The notes: generated from the letters alone by a model not told the origin. 64,000 nt of DNA from Flavobacterium sp. KJJ (GCF_000708595.2 NZ_JARP01000002.1:186001-250000), one strand, 5' to 3'. Counted from the first letter of the stretch, positions 52,626 through 62,896 are shown. Numbers and translations: made by a program.

Positions 52626-53555
52626 ATGATAACAAGTGTTTTTAAAAAATCTACACCATTAAATTATTCATTGGTTGTAATTTTAATACTGGTTTTCTTT
52701 TTTCTGTTTCAAATTCAAGAACCATCTTGGGTAAGTTCTTCTTTTTTGGCTTTTCAAAAAATGAGTTTGCTGTGCTTTATTTTTGCTTCTTTTTTCTTAA
52801 TTAATTTTATTGTAAAGAAGAACGGACTCAGCAAAGACAACGGATATACGATATTTTTCTATTTGTTGTTCCTTTTGTTTTTCCCTACCATATTTAATAA
52901 CCCGAATGTAATATATGCCAACTTTTTTCTCCTGCTGGCACTTCGAAGATTAATATCACTTCAATCATTAAAAGCATCAAAAGAAAAGATATTCGATGCA
53001 TCTTTTTGGATTTTAGTTGCTTCTTTATTTCAATTTTGGTGTATTCTTTTCCTAATTTTGGTTTTTATATCGATCATTTTTCACGTTTCTAGAGATTATA
53101 GAAACTGGGTTTTGCCCTTTATAGCGCTTTTAGCCGTTGCATCCATTTTTTATATGATCTCTTTAATTTTTCATTTTGACGCGTTTGAATTTTTCGAAAA
53201 ACGCGCAGTAATGGATTTTAGGATTGATTATTTTAAAAATAATTACGAAAACGGAGCGCTTTCAATATATGTTGCCGTAGCCTTGTTTTTTGTAGTTTCG
53301 ATTTTGACAACTTTATCAAACAGACCTCAAATCGTACATACTTCATACAAAAAAGTAGTTGCTTATTTTTTTATTGCTGCTTTTGTTTTTATAATTTCAC
53401 CGAATAAAAGCAATGATTTGCTGCTGTTTAGTATTGCACCTCTAAGCATTATGGCATCGAGTCATGTTGAATATATGAAGCAGAGACTAAATAATGAGAT
53501 CGTATTTTACGTGCTGACTGCCTGCAGTTTGTTTACGTTTTTCTCGCAATTATAA
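52626..53555 (+). CDS. Polytopic membrane protein, DUF6427-like
   Basis: 309 residues and about nine hydrophobic segments with short loops. Its look and position before upp match the flavobacterial DUF6427 family. No transporter or enzyme motif is visible. Its last six bases overlap the convergent upp gene. Confidence 0.8.
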   Translation: MITSVFKKSTPLNYSLVVILILVFFFLFQIQEPSWVSSSFLAFQKMSLLCFIFASFFLINFIVKKNGLSKDNGYTIFFYLLFLLFFPTIFNNPNVIYANFFLLLALRRLISLQSLKASKEKIFDASFWILVASLFQFWCILFLILVFISIIFHVSRDYRNWVLPFIALLAVASIFYMISLIFHFDAFEFFEKRAVMDFRIDYFKNNYENGALSIYVAVALFFVVSILTTLSNRPQIVHTSYKKVVAYFFIAAFVFIISPNKSNDLLLFSIAPLSIMASSHVEYMKQRLNNEIVFYVLTACSLFTFFSQL

Positions 53556-54203
53556 TTTACTACCGTAAGCCAGATCGCCAGCATCTCCAAGACCAGGAAC
53601 AATGTAGTTTTTCTCGTTTAATTTTTCGTCTAAAGCAGCAACCCACAAATGACAGTTATCGGGAAGATTTTTTTCAAGATAAGCAACTCCTTCAGGTGCA
53701 GCAATAACAACTACAATATGAATTTCATTTGGAGTAGCATTTTCAACCAGTTTTTTATGAACCGCTACAATAGATTGTCCCGTTGCCAGCATGGGATCAA
53801 GAAGCAGAACTGTTTTATTGTTTAAGTCTGAAATCGCTTGATATTCAACTAAAATTTCAAATTCGTCATCATTATTTGGATGAAATCTGCAGGCCGAAAC
53901 AAAGCTGTTTTCTGCATGATCGAAATAATTTAAAAAACCATTATGAAGTGGCAGTCCAGCTCTTAAAATTGGACATAAAACCAAATCACTTTCTATTTGA
54001 GTTGTTTTTTTAATGCCGAGCGGTGTCTGAATTTCAACATCTTTATAAGGTAAAACTTTGCTGAGTTCATACGCCATAATTTCTCCAATTCGCTCAATAT
54101 TTCTTCGAAAACGCATACTGTCTTTTTGAACATTTACATTTCTGATTTGGCCCAAAAAATGATTTAAAACGCTGTTATTTTCAGATATATAATGAATTTT
54201 CAT
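53550..54203 (-). CDS. upp: Uracil phosphoribosyltransferase
   Basis: 217 residues. Salvages uracil to UMP with PRPP. The PRPP-binding motif LLLDPMLATGQS (133-144) and the early CPILRAGLPLHNGF (77-90) are characteristic. The C-terminal PGLGDAGDLAYGS is the uracil-binding region. It is single, convergent with DUF6427 and divergent from DUF4254. Confidence 0.96.
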   Translation of the reverse strand: MKIHYISENNSVLNHFLGQIRNVNVQKDSMRFRRNIERIGEIMAYELSKVLPYKDVEIQTPLGIKKTTQIESDLVLCPILRAGLPLHNGFLNYFDHAENSFVSACRFHPNNDDEFEILVEYQAISDLNNKTVLLLDPMLATGQSIVAVHKKLVENATPNEIHIVVVIAAPEGVAYLEKNLPDNCHLWVAALDEKLNEKNYIVPGLGDAGDLAYGSKL

Positions 54204-54286
54204 ATGTTATTTTTAGTATTATCAATGATTTGTAAGATGAAAACGAAAAAATAATCGTTTTTTTCACACTATAAAAGTATAAAAAG

Positions 54287-54294
54287 TATCTTTG
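54287..54294 (+). promoter_or_regulatory. -7 promoter element of the DUF4254-GT9 pair
   Basis: TATCTTTG, exact match, 20 bases before the ATG at 54315. Confidence 0.55.
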
Positions 54295-54314
54295 TCTCTC
54301 TAATAATTAAAGAC

Positions 54315-54920
54315 ATGTTTTCAAAATTAGCTTATTCTGTTTTCGAACAAAGCATCAAAGATTATCATCAATTTGATAATGTTGATCAGCCTATAAATAA
54401 TCCTTATCCTAAGGATAAATTTGAACATTTATTATATTTAAAAAACTGGATTGACACGGTGCAATGGCATTTTGAAGATATTATTCGTGATCCTCAAATT
54501 GATCCGGTCGCCGCTTTGACTTTAAAAAGAAGAATCGATGCTTCAAACCAAGAACGTACTGATATGGTCGAATATATCGACAGTTACTTTTTGCAAAAAT
54601 ACAGTAATGTACAAGCAAAAGACGGAGCAAAAATCAATTCTGAAAGTCCAGCTTGGGCTTTTGACAGATTATCTATTTTGGCTTTAAAAATTTATCATAT
54701 GCAGGAAGAAGCTAATCGTGCAGAGGCTTCACAAGAACATAGAGATAAATGTCAGGAAAAATTAAACATTCTTTTAGAACAAAGAAGTGATTTGTCTACA
54801 GCAATTGAAGATTTATTGACAGATATCGAAAATGGAGATAAATTCATGAAAGTGTACAAACAAATGAAAATGTACAATGACGATGATTTGAATCCTGTTT
54901 TATATCAAAACAAAAAATAA
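54315..54920 (+). CDS. DUF4254-family protein
   Basis: 201 residues, all alpha-helical in appearance, soluble. LKNWIDTVQWHFEDIIRDPQIDPVAALTLKRRIDASNQERTD is the family signature. The function is unknown but DUF4254 genes often stand next to GT9 heptosyltransferases, as here with zero bases between stop and next start, which suggests a role in lipooligosaccharide assembly. Confidence 0.9.
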   Translation: MFSKLAYSVFEQSIKDYHQFDNVDQPINNPYPKDKFEHLLYLKNWIDTVQWHFEDIIRDPQIDPVAALTLKRRIDASNQERTDMVEYIDSYFLQKYSNVQAKDGAKINSESPAWAFDRLSILALKIYHMQEEANRAEASQEHRDKCQEKLNILLEQRSDLSTAIEDLLTDIENGDKFMKVYKQMKMYNDDDLNPVLYQNKK

Positions 54921-55967
54921 TTGGCAGAATTGTCCAATACAATTAAGCATATAGCCGTCATGAGACTATCCGCAATGGGAGATGTCGCCATGACGGTTCC
55001 TGTTTTACGTGCTTTTGTAAAACAGTATCCAGAGGTAAAACTGACGGTAATTTCTCGTCCGTTTTTTAAACCATTTTTTGAAGGAATTCCGAATCTTGAT
55101 TTTTTTGCTTTTGATGAAAAAGAACGCCACAAAGGGTTTCTTGGACTTGTGCGTTTATATACCGACGTAAAAAAACTCAAAATTGATGCTTTTGCAGATC
55201 TTCATAATGTTTTGAGATCTAAAATTGTGAGTTTGCTTTTCGCTTTAAGCGGAAAAAAAAGAGCTACTGTTGATAAAGGCCGAGAAGGAAAAAAAGAATT
55301 AACGAGAGCCGAAAACAAGATTTTTAAACAATTGCCAACTATGTTTGAAAGACACGCAAAAGTGTTTGAAGAACTTGGTTTTCATTTAGATTTATCCAAT
55401 CCTACTTTTCCTGAAAAAGCAGTTTTAAGTGCCGAAATTTTAGAAATTATCGGAAATCAAAATCAAAAATTAATCGGAATTGCACCTTTTGCGCAATACG
55501 ATTCTAAAGTTTATCCGATAGATTTAATGAAAGAAGTTATTGCAAAATTGGCTGAAAATCCAGCTTATAAAATTTTGCTTTTTGGTGGAGGAAAAAAAGA
55601 AATCGAAATTCTGGATTCACTTTCAAAACCATTTGAAAATGTAATCAATATGGCTGGAAAAATTAAATTTCAGCAAGAATTACAATTAATCAGCAATCTT
55701 GATATTATGCTTTCTATGGATTCTGGAAATGCACATATTGCCGCAATGCTGGGCGTAAAAGTAATTACACTTTGGGGCGCAACTCATCCGTACGCAGGAT
55801 TTTTGCCTTTTAACCAAAGTTTAGAAAACGCATTAGTTTCAGACAGAAATCAATATCCAAAATTGCCAACATCTGTTTACGGAAATAAAATCTTTGAAGG
55901 TTACGAAAATGCGATGAGAAGTATTTTGCCAAAAGAAATAATTGACAATATTCAGAGTTTAGTTTAA
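54921..55967 (+). CDS. Glycosyltransferase family 9 (heptosyltransferase-like)
   Basis: 348 residues. The GT9 start (IKHIAVMRLSAMGDVAMTVPVL) and the C-terminal block MLSMDSGNAHIAAMLGVKVITLWGATHPYAGF match LPS core heptosyltransferases; the donor in Bacteroidota is uncertain. The first codon is TTG immediately after the DUF4254 stop; another TTG lies nine bases on. An ATG start (54960) would cut the first beta strand. Ends at a bidirectional terminator. Confidence 0.92.
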   Translation: MAELSNTIKHIAVMRLSAMGDVAMTVPVLRAFVKQYPEVKLTVISRPFFKPFFEGIPNLDFFAFDEKERHKGFLGLVRLYTDVKKLKIDAFADLHNVLRSKIVSLLFALSGKKRATVDKGREGKKELTRAENKIFKQLPTMFERHAKVFEELGFHLDLSNPTFPEKAVLSAEILEIIGNQNQKLIGIAPFAQYDSKVYPIDLMKEVIAKLAENPAYKILLFGGGKKEIEILDSLSKPFENVINMAGKIKFQQELQLISNLDIMLSMDSGNAHIAAMLGVKVITLWGATHPYAGFLPFNQSLENALVSDRNQYPKLPTSVYGNKIFEGYENAMRSILPKEIIDNIQSLV

Positions 55968-56016
55968 ATTTCAACAAAAAAAATCAAATTCCAAAAGTGA
56001 GGAATGTCAAAATAAA

Positions 56017-56056
56017 AAATTCCAAATCCCAATTGTAAAGTTGGAATTTGGAATTT
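56017..56056. terminator. Terminator after the GT9 gene
   Basis: 16-bp arms 56017-56032 and 56041-56056 with one mismatch, an 8-nt loop and T/A tails on both sides. The next gene is convergent. Confidence 0.75.
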
Positions 56057-56087
56057 TTTTTATTGGAATTTTCTATTTTCACAAAGA

Positions 56088-56480
56088 TTATAAATCAAGA
56101 AAAAGATATCCCATTGGTTTCTTTTTGTTTCTATCAACTACAATTTTAACAAAATGATTTTCTTTCTCAGTAGCTAACAAAATGTGTTCAAAATCATCGG
56201 TTGAATTTCTGTAAACTTTCTGTACCAATTCAGATTCTTTAACTTTTTTAGATAAAATTTTAGCCGCTTTTAATTCACTTACATAAGGCCAAATATTAAA
56301 AAAACTATCATTAGAAATTGATATTTCTGTCATTCCCCCAGTCATTGATGAATTGTACTTTTCTTTTGAGAGTAGTTTGGGAGCTTTCTTTTTTCTTTTA
56401 ATTATGAAGTAGAGGCATAAAAATGATGTTACTACAAAAAGTAATATAAAAGTTAAACGGAGGTAGTGATGCATTGCCAT
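56088..56480 (-). CDS. Single-pass membrane protein of unknown function
   Basis: 130 residues. One N-terminal membrane segment (LRLTFILLFVVTSFLCLYFII) then basic residues, and a small soluble domain ending MGYLFLDL. No family recognised. It stands alone, with 288 gene-free bases to its right that show only a terminator for the next gene. Confidence 0.6.
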   Translation of the reverse strand: MAMHHYLRLTFILLFVVTSFLCLYFIIKRKKKAPKLLSKEKYNSSMTGGMTEISISNDSFFNIWPYVSELKAAKILSKKVKESELVQKVYRNSTDDFEHILLATEKENHFVKIVVDRNKKKPMGYLFLDL

Positions 56481-56714
56481 AATATTTAATGTTTTAAAAA
56501 CGTGTTGACAATTTAGATATAGCTGATAAATACGATCCTTTTATAAAGAAAGTACATTAGCACACTACTAATATAGTAAATTTATGCCATGTTTTTTAAA
56601 AAATATTCAATTTTCTATATCATTTTTTGCCTATTATGTTTTTGAACAGAAAATACCCTTCAAAGAGAACCTGCAAAATGAAATTTATAAAAAGAGTTGT
56701 ACGGGATTATAAAA

Positions 56715-56741
56715 AAATTCCAACTTATTAAGTTGGAATTT
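56715..56741 (-). terminator. Terminator of the reductase gene
   Basis: Perfect 12-bp arms 56715-56726 and 56730-56741 (AAATTCCAACTT and complement) with a 3-nt loop and a T run on the minus strand. The stem repeats the AATTCCAA motif of the terminator at 56017. Apart from it, the gap 56481-56767 shows nothing. Confidence 0.8.
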
Positions 56742-56767
56742 CGAATTTTTAATTTGAGATCTAACGA

Positions 56768-57820
56768 TTATACATCATCATAATCTACATAAATAGATTC
56801 TGAAGTTGGATGTGCTTGACACGTTAAAATTAAGCCTGAAGCAATTTCTTTATCAGTTAAAATTGAGTTTTTTGTCATTTCTGCAGACCCACTTGTAACG
56901 CGTGCTAAACAGCTGCTGCAAATACCGCCTTGGCAAGAATACGGAGCATCAATTCCTTGTTTTAATGCAGCGTCTAGAATAGTTTGTTTTTGAGACATTT
57001 CAAAAGAAACTTCATCATCATCAACTAAAACCGTAATTTTTGTATGTCCTTCCAGCGAAGTTTTTATTTCATTTTCTTGAGATGAAGAAGTAAAAAGCTC
57101 AAACTTAATAGCTGATTCTTTTACATTTTTCTCTTTCAAAATATCAGAAACGGTATTGATCATTTCTTCTGGACCACACAAGAAAAATTTATCAAATTGA
57201 AGTTCTTTATGTTTGTTGTTCAATACAAAATTTACTGCAGATTTTTCGATTCTGCCAAACAATGCATTTTCGGCTTTGGCCTGACTGTATACATAATGTA
57301 CAAAAAGACGGCCAACATATTGCAATTGCAAATCGTGAAGTTCTTGATGAAAAATAGTTTCTTCAGGAGTTCTGTTTCCGTAAACTAATACAAATGAGCT
57401 TTTTGGTTCACTTTTTAAAACTGATTTTATAATAGAAAGAACTGGCGTAATACCACTTCCTGCTACAAAAGCAGCATAATTTTTTTGTCTTTCAGCATCT
57501 GGTTCAAAAGTAAATTTTCCTTCAGGATGACCTACTTCTAGAACATCTCCGGCTTTTAGTTTTGTATTGGCAAATTGAGAAAACAAACCATTTTTAACGG
57601 CTTTAACTGCAATTCGCAATTCACCGCTTTCTGGTGCAGAGCAAATAGAATAAGCACGTCTTATTTCTTGATTATCAAGAGTTAATTTTAAATTTATGTA
57701 TTGTCCTGCAATAAATTTATAGTCTGATTTTAGTTCTTCGGGAACATTAAAAAGTACAGAAACAGCATCGTTAGTTTCGCGTTTTACCTCTTTAATTATG
57801 AGTTTTAAGAATGAAGGCAT
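56768..57820 (-). CDS. Ferredoxin-type NADPH oxidoreductase (PaaE-like), FAD and 2Fe-2S
   Basis: 350 residues. The N-terminal FAD domain has RRAYSIC (54-60). The NAD(P) domain follows (FVAGSGITPVLSII, FLCGPEEM). A C-terminal plant-type ferredoxin domain carries Cys296, Cys301, Cys304 and Cys334 as the 2Fe-2S ligands (SCQGGICSSC). The order matches the phenylacetyl-CoA epoxidase reductase PaaE and ring-hydroxylase reductases. No paa oxygenase gene is adjacent, so its partner is unknown. A TACTTTTG element lies just upstream. Confidence 0.92.
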   Translation of the reverse strand: MPSFLKLIIKEVKRETNDAVSVLFNVPEELKSDYKFIAGQYINLKLTLDNQEIRRAYSICSAPESGELRIAVKAVKNGLFSQFANTKLKAGDVLEVGHPEGKFTFEPDAERQKNYAAFVAGSGITPVLSIIKSVLKSEPKSSFVLVYGNRTPEETIFHQELHDLQLQYVGRLFVHYVYSQAKAENALFGRIEKSAVNFVLNNKHKELQFDKFFLCGPEEMINTVSDILKEKNVKESAIKFELFTSSSQENEIKTSLEGHTKITVLVDDDEVSFEMSQKQTILDAALKQGIDAPYSCQGGICSSCLARVTSGSAEMTKNSILTDKEIASGLILTCQAHPTSESIYVDYDDV

Positions 57821-57836
57821 GGTTGTATATTTTATG

Positions 57837-57844
57837 CAAAAGTA
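57837..57844 (-). promoter_or_regulatory. -7 promoter element of the reductase
   Basis: CAAAAGTA on the plus strand reads TACTTTTG on the minus strand, 16 bases before the ATG at 57820. Confidence 0.5.
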
Positions 57845-57948
57845 GCAAACAGCAGTTAAATCACAGGCACTAAATTATTATTTTTAACTTTTTTTGTAAC
57901 GTTTTCTTACATTTGATCTCTTACTACCAAACTCAAAACCAATTAACC

Positions 57949-59409
57949 ATGATTAAAAAGTTTATTTATCTCGAATGGAAGGCCTTTACAAGATCGGCAT
58001 CGTTTGGCGCAAACCTGGCGATGAAAATTTTAATCGGTTTTTTGATGGTCTACTTTTCGGTACTATTTATCGCGATGGGCGTAGGAGCATTTTATGTTCT
58101 AAAAAAAATGAATTTCGAACCATTAGTAACTGTCAATAAATTTTTGATTTACTATTTTCTGTTCGACCTTGTAATTCGTTTGCTTATGCAGGCAATTCCG
58201 GTGCTGAATATAAAACCGTTATTGGTTTTGCCTTTCAAGAAGCCCACAATTGTTCATTTTTCTTTAGGCAAAACAGCATTGTCTTTTTTCAACTGGGTTC
58301 ATGCGCTTTTCTTTGTTCCTTTTTCGCTTGTGCTGCTATTTGAAGGATATGATATTCTAGGAATCACTTTTTGGCTTTTAGCGATTTTCTCTTTAATATA
58401 TATCAACAATTTCTTGAATATTATTTTAAGTAATATCGACAAATTATTTGTTGTTTTTATCGGAATCGCGCTGGCTTTAGCAGCAGCACAATATTATAAA
58501 TTATTTGATATTACGATTTTTACAACACCATTTTTTCAAGGACTTTATGCAAAGAAAGGCTTGTTTTTAATTCCAGTTTTGGTGCTTATCGGCTTATATC
58601 AGTTTACATTTAAATACTTCAAGAATAATTTATATTTAGATGCCGGACTTTCTAAAAAAGAAGATATAGCAACGACCGAAAATTTGGTTTGGCTAAATCA
58701 ATTTGGAACTTTAGGAACTTTTCTTAAAAATGATATTAAACTGATTAAGAGAAACAAAAGATCTAAAACAACTATTTTTATGAGTGTGCTCTTTTTGTTT
58801 TATGGACTCATCTTTTTCGGGAATTCGCACCAGCCTCCAATCATGCACATTTTTGCAGGAATATTTGTTTCAGGAGGATTTCTGTTTGTTTTTGGTCAAT
58901 TTGTACCAAGTTGGGACAGTTCATATTATCAATTAATGATGACACAAAACATTCCGTATCGCGGCTATATAACTTCAAAATGGTGGCTGGTTGTAATTGC
59001 TACTTTCGTTTCGACAATTTTGGCATCCTTCTATCTTTTTTACGGATGGGAAATTTATCTGACAATTGTAGTTGGTGCAATTTATAATATTGGAGTCAAT
59101 TCGCATTTGGTTCTTTTAGGCGGTGCATTTACCAAAACGCCAATCGATTTGAGCAACGCCGGAGGTGCCTTTGGAGATAAAAAAGCATTCAATGTAAATG
59201 CCATGTTATTGACACTGCCAAAATTATTATTGCCTTTAGGATTATACGGAATCGGACTTTATTTGGGAGATAAAACACTGGGATTATTACTGGTTGCGGG
59301 CGCAGGAGTTTTAGGATTTATTTTTAGAAATAAGGTTTTCTCCTTAATCGAAAGAAGATACAAAATTGAAAAATACAGCACAATAAGCGCTTACAAACAA
59401 AAAAACTAA
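57949..59409 (+). CDS. ABC transporter permease, DUF5687 family
   Basis: 486 residues from ATG 57949 (MIKKFIYLEWKAFTRSASFG), about 10-12 hydrophobic segments. The pattern matches the Bacteroidota DUF5687 family. The ATP-binding subunit gene follows 82 bases downstream, so they should form one exporter. The transported substrate is unknown. An earlier TTG at 57913 in frame is less likely. Confidence 0.86.
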   Translation: MIKKFIYLEWKAFTRSASFGANLAMKILIGFLMVYFSVLFIAMGVGAFYVLKKMNFEPLVTVNKFLIYYFLFDLVIRLLMQAIPVLNIKPLLVLPFKKPTIVHFSLGKTALSFFNWVHALFFVPFSLVLLFEGYDILGITFWLLAIFSLIYINNFLNIILSNIDKLFVVFIGIALALAAAQYYKLFDITIFTTPFFQGLYAKKGLFLIPVLVLIGLYQFTFKYFKNNLYLDAGLSKKEDIATTENLVWLNQFGTLGTFLKNDIKLIKRNKRSKTTIFMSVLFLFYGLIFFGNSHQPPIMHIFAGIFVSGGFLFVFGQFVPSWDSSYYQLMMTQNIPYRGYITSKWWLVVIATFVSTILASFYLFYGWEIYLTIVVGAIYNIGVNSHLVLLGGAFTKTPIDLSNAGGAFGDKKAFNVNAMLLTLPKLLLPLGLYGIGLYLGDKTLGLLLVAGAGVLGFIFRNKVFSLIERRYKIEKYSTISAYKQKN

Positions 59410-59491
59410 TTAGAAAATTTGTCAATTAGAAAATTTCTAAAAACTGAAACAAATTAACTATTAACCAAATCAATAATTAAACGTATAAAAA

Positions 59492-60187
59492 ATGATACAA
59501 GTAAACCAACTTTCAAAAATATATAACGGAACAACAGTTTTAAAGATTAATAATCTTGAAATTCCAAAAGGACAAAGTTTTGGCTTAGTAGGAAATAACG
59601 GAGCAGGAAAAACTACTTTTTTCAGTTTGCTTTTAGACCTGATTCAGCCTTCTACTGGTCACATTACAAGCAATAATATTCAGGTAAATACAAGCGAAAA
59701 CTGGAAATCTTTTACAGGATCTTTTTTAGATGAAAGTTTCTTGATAGGATATTTAACTCCTGAAGAATACTTTTATTTTATTGGAGATTTGCGTCATCAA
59801 AACAAAGCAGATATTGATGCTTTATTGGCGCAGCATGAAGAATTTTTTAATGGAGAAATTCTGAAAAACAAAAAATACTTACGCGATTTATCAAAAGGAA
59901 ATCAGAAGAAAGTGGGAATAATTGCCACACTTATTGGTAATCCTGAAGTGGTTATTTTAGACGAACCTTTTGCGAATTTAGATCCGACAACCGTTAGCCG
60001 ATTAAAAAAAATAATTAAGGATTTGGCAGAAAATCCAAACGTTACTGTTTTGGTTTCAAGCCATGATTTACAACACACTGTAGAGGTTTGCGATCGTATA
60101 GTTGCACTTAATAAAGGAGAAGTTGTAAAAGATATTCAAACATCAAAAGAAACCTTGCAAGAGCTGGAGTTGTTTTTTGCAGTATAA
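59492..60187 (+). CDS. ABC transporter ATP-binding protein
   Basis: 231 residues. Walker A GNNGAGKTT (34-42), Q-loop region, signature LSKGNQKK (133-140), Walker B VVILDEP (153-159) and the switch His in SSHDLQHT. It is the type of ATPase paired with small integral permeases; its partner is the DUF5687 gene just upstream. Confidence 0.94.
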   Translation: MIQVNQLSKIYNGTTVLKINNLEIPKGQSFGLVGNNGAGKTTFFSLLLDLIQPSTGHITSNNIQVNTSENWKSFTGSFLDESFLIGYLTPEEYFYFIGDLRHQNKADIDALLAQHEEFFNGEILKNKKYLRDLSKGNQKKVGIIATLIGNPEVVILDEPFANLDPTTVSRLKKIIKDLAENPNVTVLVSSHDLQHTVEVCDRIVALNKGEVVKDIQTSKETLQELELFFAV

Positions 60188-60277
60188 CTTCTATTGTTTC
60201 AAAAAAGAAGCGTATTTTTACGAGTTCATTATACTAAAAAGCTATTTTCGAAGTTAAATGATTTAAAATCTTTTCTA

Positions 60278-62893
60278 TTGAAAAAGAATACTCTAAAATA
60301 TTGTTTTCCTGTTGTGTTTTTATTTCTTTTGATAGCTTGTTCTACCAAAAAAAATACTTTTGTGTCTCGAAATTCTCATGCGTTAAGTACAAAATATAAC
60401 ATTTTGTACAACGGAGGCATTGGCCTTGATAAAGGTTTAAAATCTATTCAAGGCAACAATCAGGATAATTTCTGGAAAATGCTTCCTATTGAAAAAATGC
60501 AGGTTGATGAAAATTTTTCTGAAGAAAAGAAGACAAAAAACCCTGATTTTGAATTGGCAGAAACTAAAGCAACAAAAGCCATTCAAAAACACTCCATGAA
60601 TATTGGAGGACGCGAAAGAAACAGCCAAATTGATGAAGCTTATTTAATGCTCGGAAAAGCCAGATATTACGATCAACGTTTTATTCCAGCACTTGAGGCA
60701 TTCAATTATATTTTATACAAATACCCAAACAGCAGTAATATTTATACGGCAAAAATCTGGCGTGAAAAAACAAATATGCGCTTAGGAAACGACGCAATTG
60801 TCTTAAAAAACATTAATAAATTATTAAAAAACACAGATCTAGACAAACAGACTTTTTCTGATGCTAACGCTTTATTGGCAGAAGCTTTTTTAAATTTAGA
60901 AGAAAGAGACAGCGCAGTTGCGAAACTTAAAATTGCAGAAGAATTTTCGAGAGTAAATGAAGACCGCGCGAGGTATCGTTTTATTTTGGGTCAGATGTAT
61001 CAGGAAGCCGGAAAAAAAGACAGCGCTGCTTATTTTTATGACGGAGTAATAGACATGAACCGCAAAGCTGACCGTAAATACATGATGCATGCTTATGCGA
61101 AAAAAGCCCAGATGTATGATTATGAAAATGGCAATGACACCATTTTTTTAAAAACGTATAATAAGTTAGTGGCAGATCGTGAAAACCGACCATATTATGA
61201 TGTGCTTTTTTATGAAATGGGAGTCTTTTATGATAAAAAGAAAGACAACGAAAGCGCACTGAAATTCTATAATAAATCGTTAGGCAGAAAATCTAAAGAT
61301 CCTTACTTGACAGCATCCGCATATCGAAATATCGGGAACATGTATTTTAAAGATACAGACTACACAATGGCTGCCAAATATTACGATAGTACATTAGTAA
61401 AATTAGACCCGAAAACCAGGGAATTTGCTCTTATCGAAAAAAACAGAAAAAATTTAGATAATGTAATTTTATACGAAGGAACTGCAAAACGCAATGACAG
61501 CATTATCAAAGTTCAAGGTTTGCCTGTAGCAGATAGAAAGGTGTACTTTGAAAATTATATTGCAGAGCTTAAAAAGAAAGATGAAGCAAAACGCATCTTT
61601 GAAGAACAAGAAAAAGAAAAATTGGCCAATGTTGAACGTAATACGAACGCCAGCAATATGCCAACTGCTGTAAATCCGCAATCACAAGCTAAAAATGATT
61701 TGACAGCCGGAGCATTTAATCCGCCGTCAGGAACTGAAACAGCGAGTACTTTTTATTTTTATAATCCAACAACAGTTGCTTATGGAAAACTGCAATTCAA
61801 AAAAATGTGGGGTAATAGAACTTTAGCTGGCAACTGGAGATTGGCTTCATCAAAATCAATTATCAATACTGCAATAAAAGATTCTTTAAGCATTCAACAA
61901 GATTCTATAAATGCCTTGAAGGATACAGTTGTAATAGAAAAGTACACTACGGAGTTTTATGAAAAACAGCTTCCAACAAGTCAGCTTGTTATGGACAGCA
62001 TTGGAAAAGAACGCAATTTTGCGTATTACCAATTAGGACTTATTTATAAAGAAAAATTTAAGGAGTATAATTTGGCCAGCGATAAACTGGAGCAGTTACT
62101 GCGAAATAATCCAGAGGAAAAATTGATTTTGCCTTCGATGTATAATTTGTATAAAATTTATCAGATTACAAATCCAGCAAAGGCCGAATCTGTAAAATTG
62201 GATATTACTTCGAAATATCCAAACTCGAGATATGCGCAAATTTTAAACAATAAAAATTCAGATGATTCGAATTTTTCACCTGAAAAAGAATATCAAAAAT
62301 GGTACAAGCTTTATCAGGAAGAACAGTTTGATGTTGTTTTAGATAATATCGATAATTTGATTAATCAATATGCTGGAGATGACATTGTTTCTAAATACGA
62401 ATTGCTGAAAGCAAATACTTTAGGAAAAGTAAACGGTTTGGCAGCATATAAAAAAGCACTTGAAGGCGTTGCAGATAATTATCCGAATAACGAGGAAGGA
62501 AAAAATGCAAGAGAAATTTTAGAGAAACAAATTCCGAGTCTAGAAAAACTTGATTTTACTGCTGTTGACGGTCATAGTTGGAAAATTATTTATAGAGTAG
62601 CGAATAATGATGTTAAAACGCGTAAAAAAATTGAGGAAGCAATTCGAGTATTCTTATTAGTTGAAAATTTCGAGAGACTAACAACTTCTTTTGATAAGTA
62701 TAATAAAACAGAAAGTTTTGTAGTTATTCATGGTATAAAAACAGAAGCTTATGCCAGAGATCTTTCAGGAGTTTTTAGAGATGACAAAAAATATAAAATT
62801 TCAGATCCGGCAATCGTTATCTCAAGTGATAATTATACAATAGTACAAATCAAAAAAAATCTGGAAACTTATTTAGCCCCTAAAAATCCATAA
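60278..62893 (+). CDS. sprE: T9SS lipoprotein with TPR repeats, SprE/PorW-like
   Basis: Mature start is most likely the TTG at 60278 (871 residues), which reads MKKNTLKYCFPVVFLFLLIAC: a lipoprotein signal with the lipobox LIAC. A longer frame back to 60194 would put a polar extension before it. Several TPR-like helices (YLMLGKARYYDQRFIPALEAFNYILYKYP, YRNIGNMYFKDTDYTMAAKYYDSTL) and a C-terminal domain match the gliding/secretion protein SprE/PorW, a type IX secretion component. It fits the T9SS sorting domain of the GH8 enzyme. Confidence 0.9.
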   Translation: MKKNTLKYCFPVVFLFLLIACSTKKNTFVSRNSHALSTKYNILYNGGIGLDKGLKSIQGNNQDNFWKMLPIEKMQVDENFSEEKKTKNPDFELAETKATKAIQKHSMNIGGRERNSQIDEAYLMLGKARYYDQRFIPALEAFNYILYKYPNSSNIYTAKIWREKTNMRLGNDAIVLKNINKLLKNTDLDKQTFSDANALLAEAFLNLEERDSAVAKLKIAEEFSRVNEDRARYRFILGQMYQEAGKKDSAAYFYDGVIDMNRKADRKYMMHAYAKKAQMYDYENGNDTIFLKTYNKLVADRENRPYYDVLFYEMGVFYDKKKDNESALKFYNKSLGRKSKDPYLTASAYRNIGNMYFKDTDYTMAAKYYDSTLVKLDPKTREFALIEKNRKNLDNVILYEGTAKRNDSIIKVQGLPVADRKVYFENYIAELKKKDEAKRIFEEQEKEKLANVERNTNASNMPTAVNPQSQAKNDLTAGAFNPPSGTETASTFYFYNPTTVAYGKLQFKKMWGNRTLAGNWRLASSKSIINTAIKDSLSIQQDSINALKDTVVIEKYTTEFYEKQLPTSQLVMDSIGKERNFAYYQLGLIYKEKFKEYNLASDKLEQLLRNNPEEKLILPSMYNLYKIYQITNPAKAESVKLDITSKYPNSRYAQILNNKNSDDSNFSPEKEYQKWYKLYQEEQFDVVLDNIDNLINQYAGDDIVSKYELLKANTLGKVNGLAAYKKALEGVADNYPNNEEGKNAREILEKQIPSLEKLDFTAVDGHSWKIIYRVANNDVKTRKKIEEAIRVFLLVENFERLTTSFDKYNKTESFVVIHGIKTEAYARDLSGVFRDDKKYKISDPAIVISSDNYTIVQIKKNLETYLAPKNP

Positions 62894-62896
62894 ATC

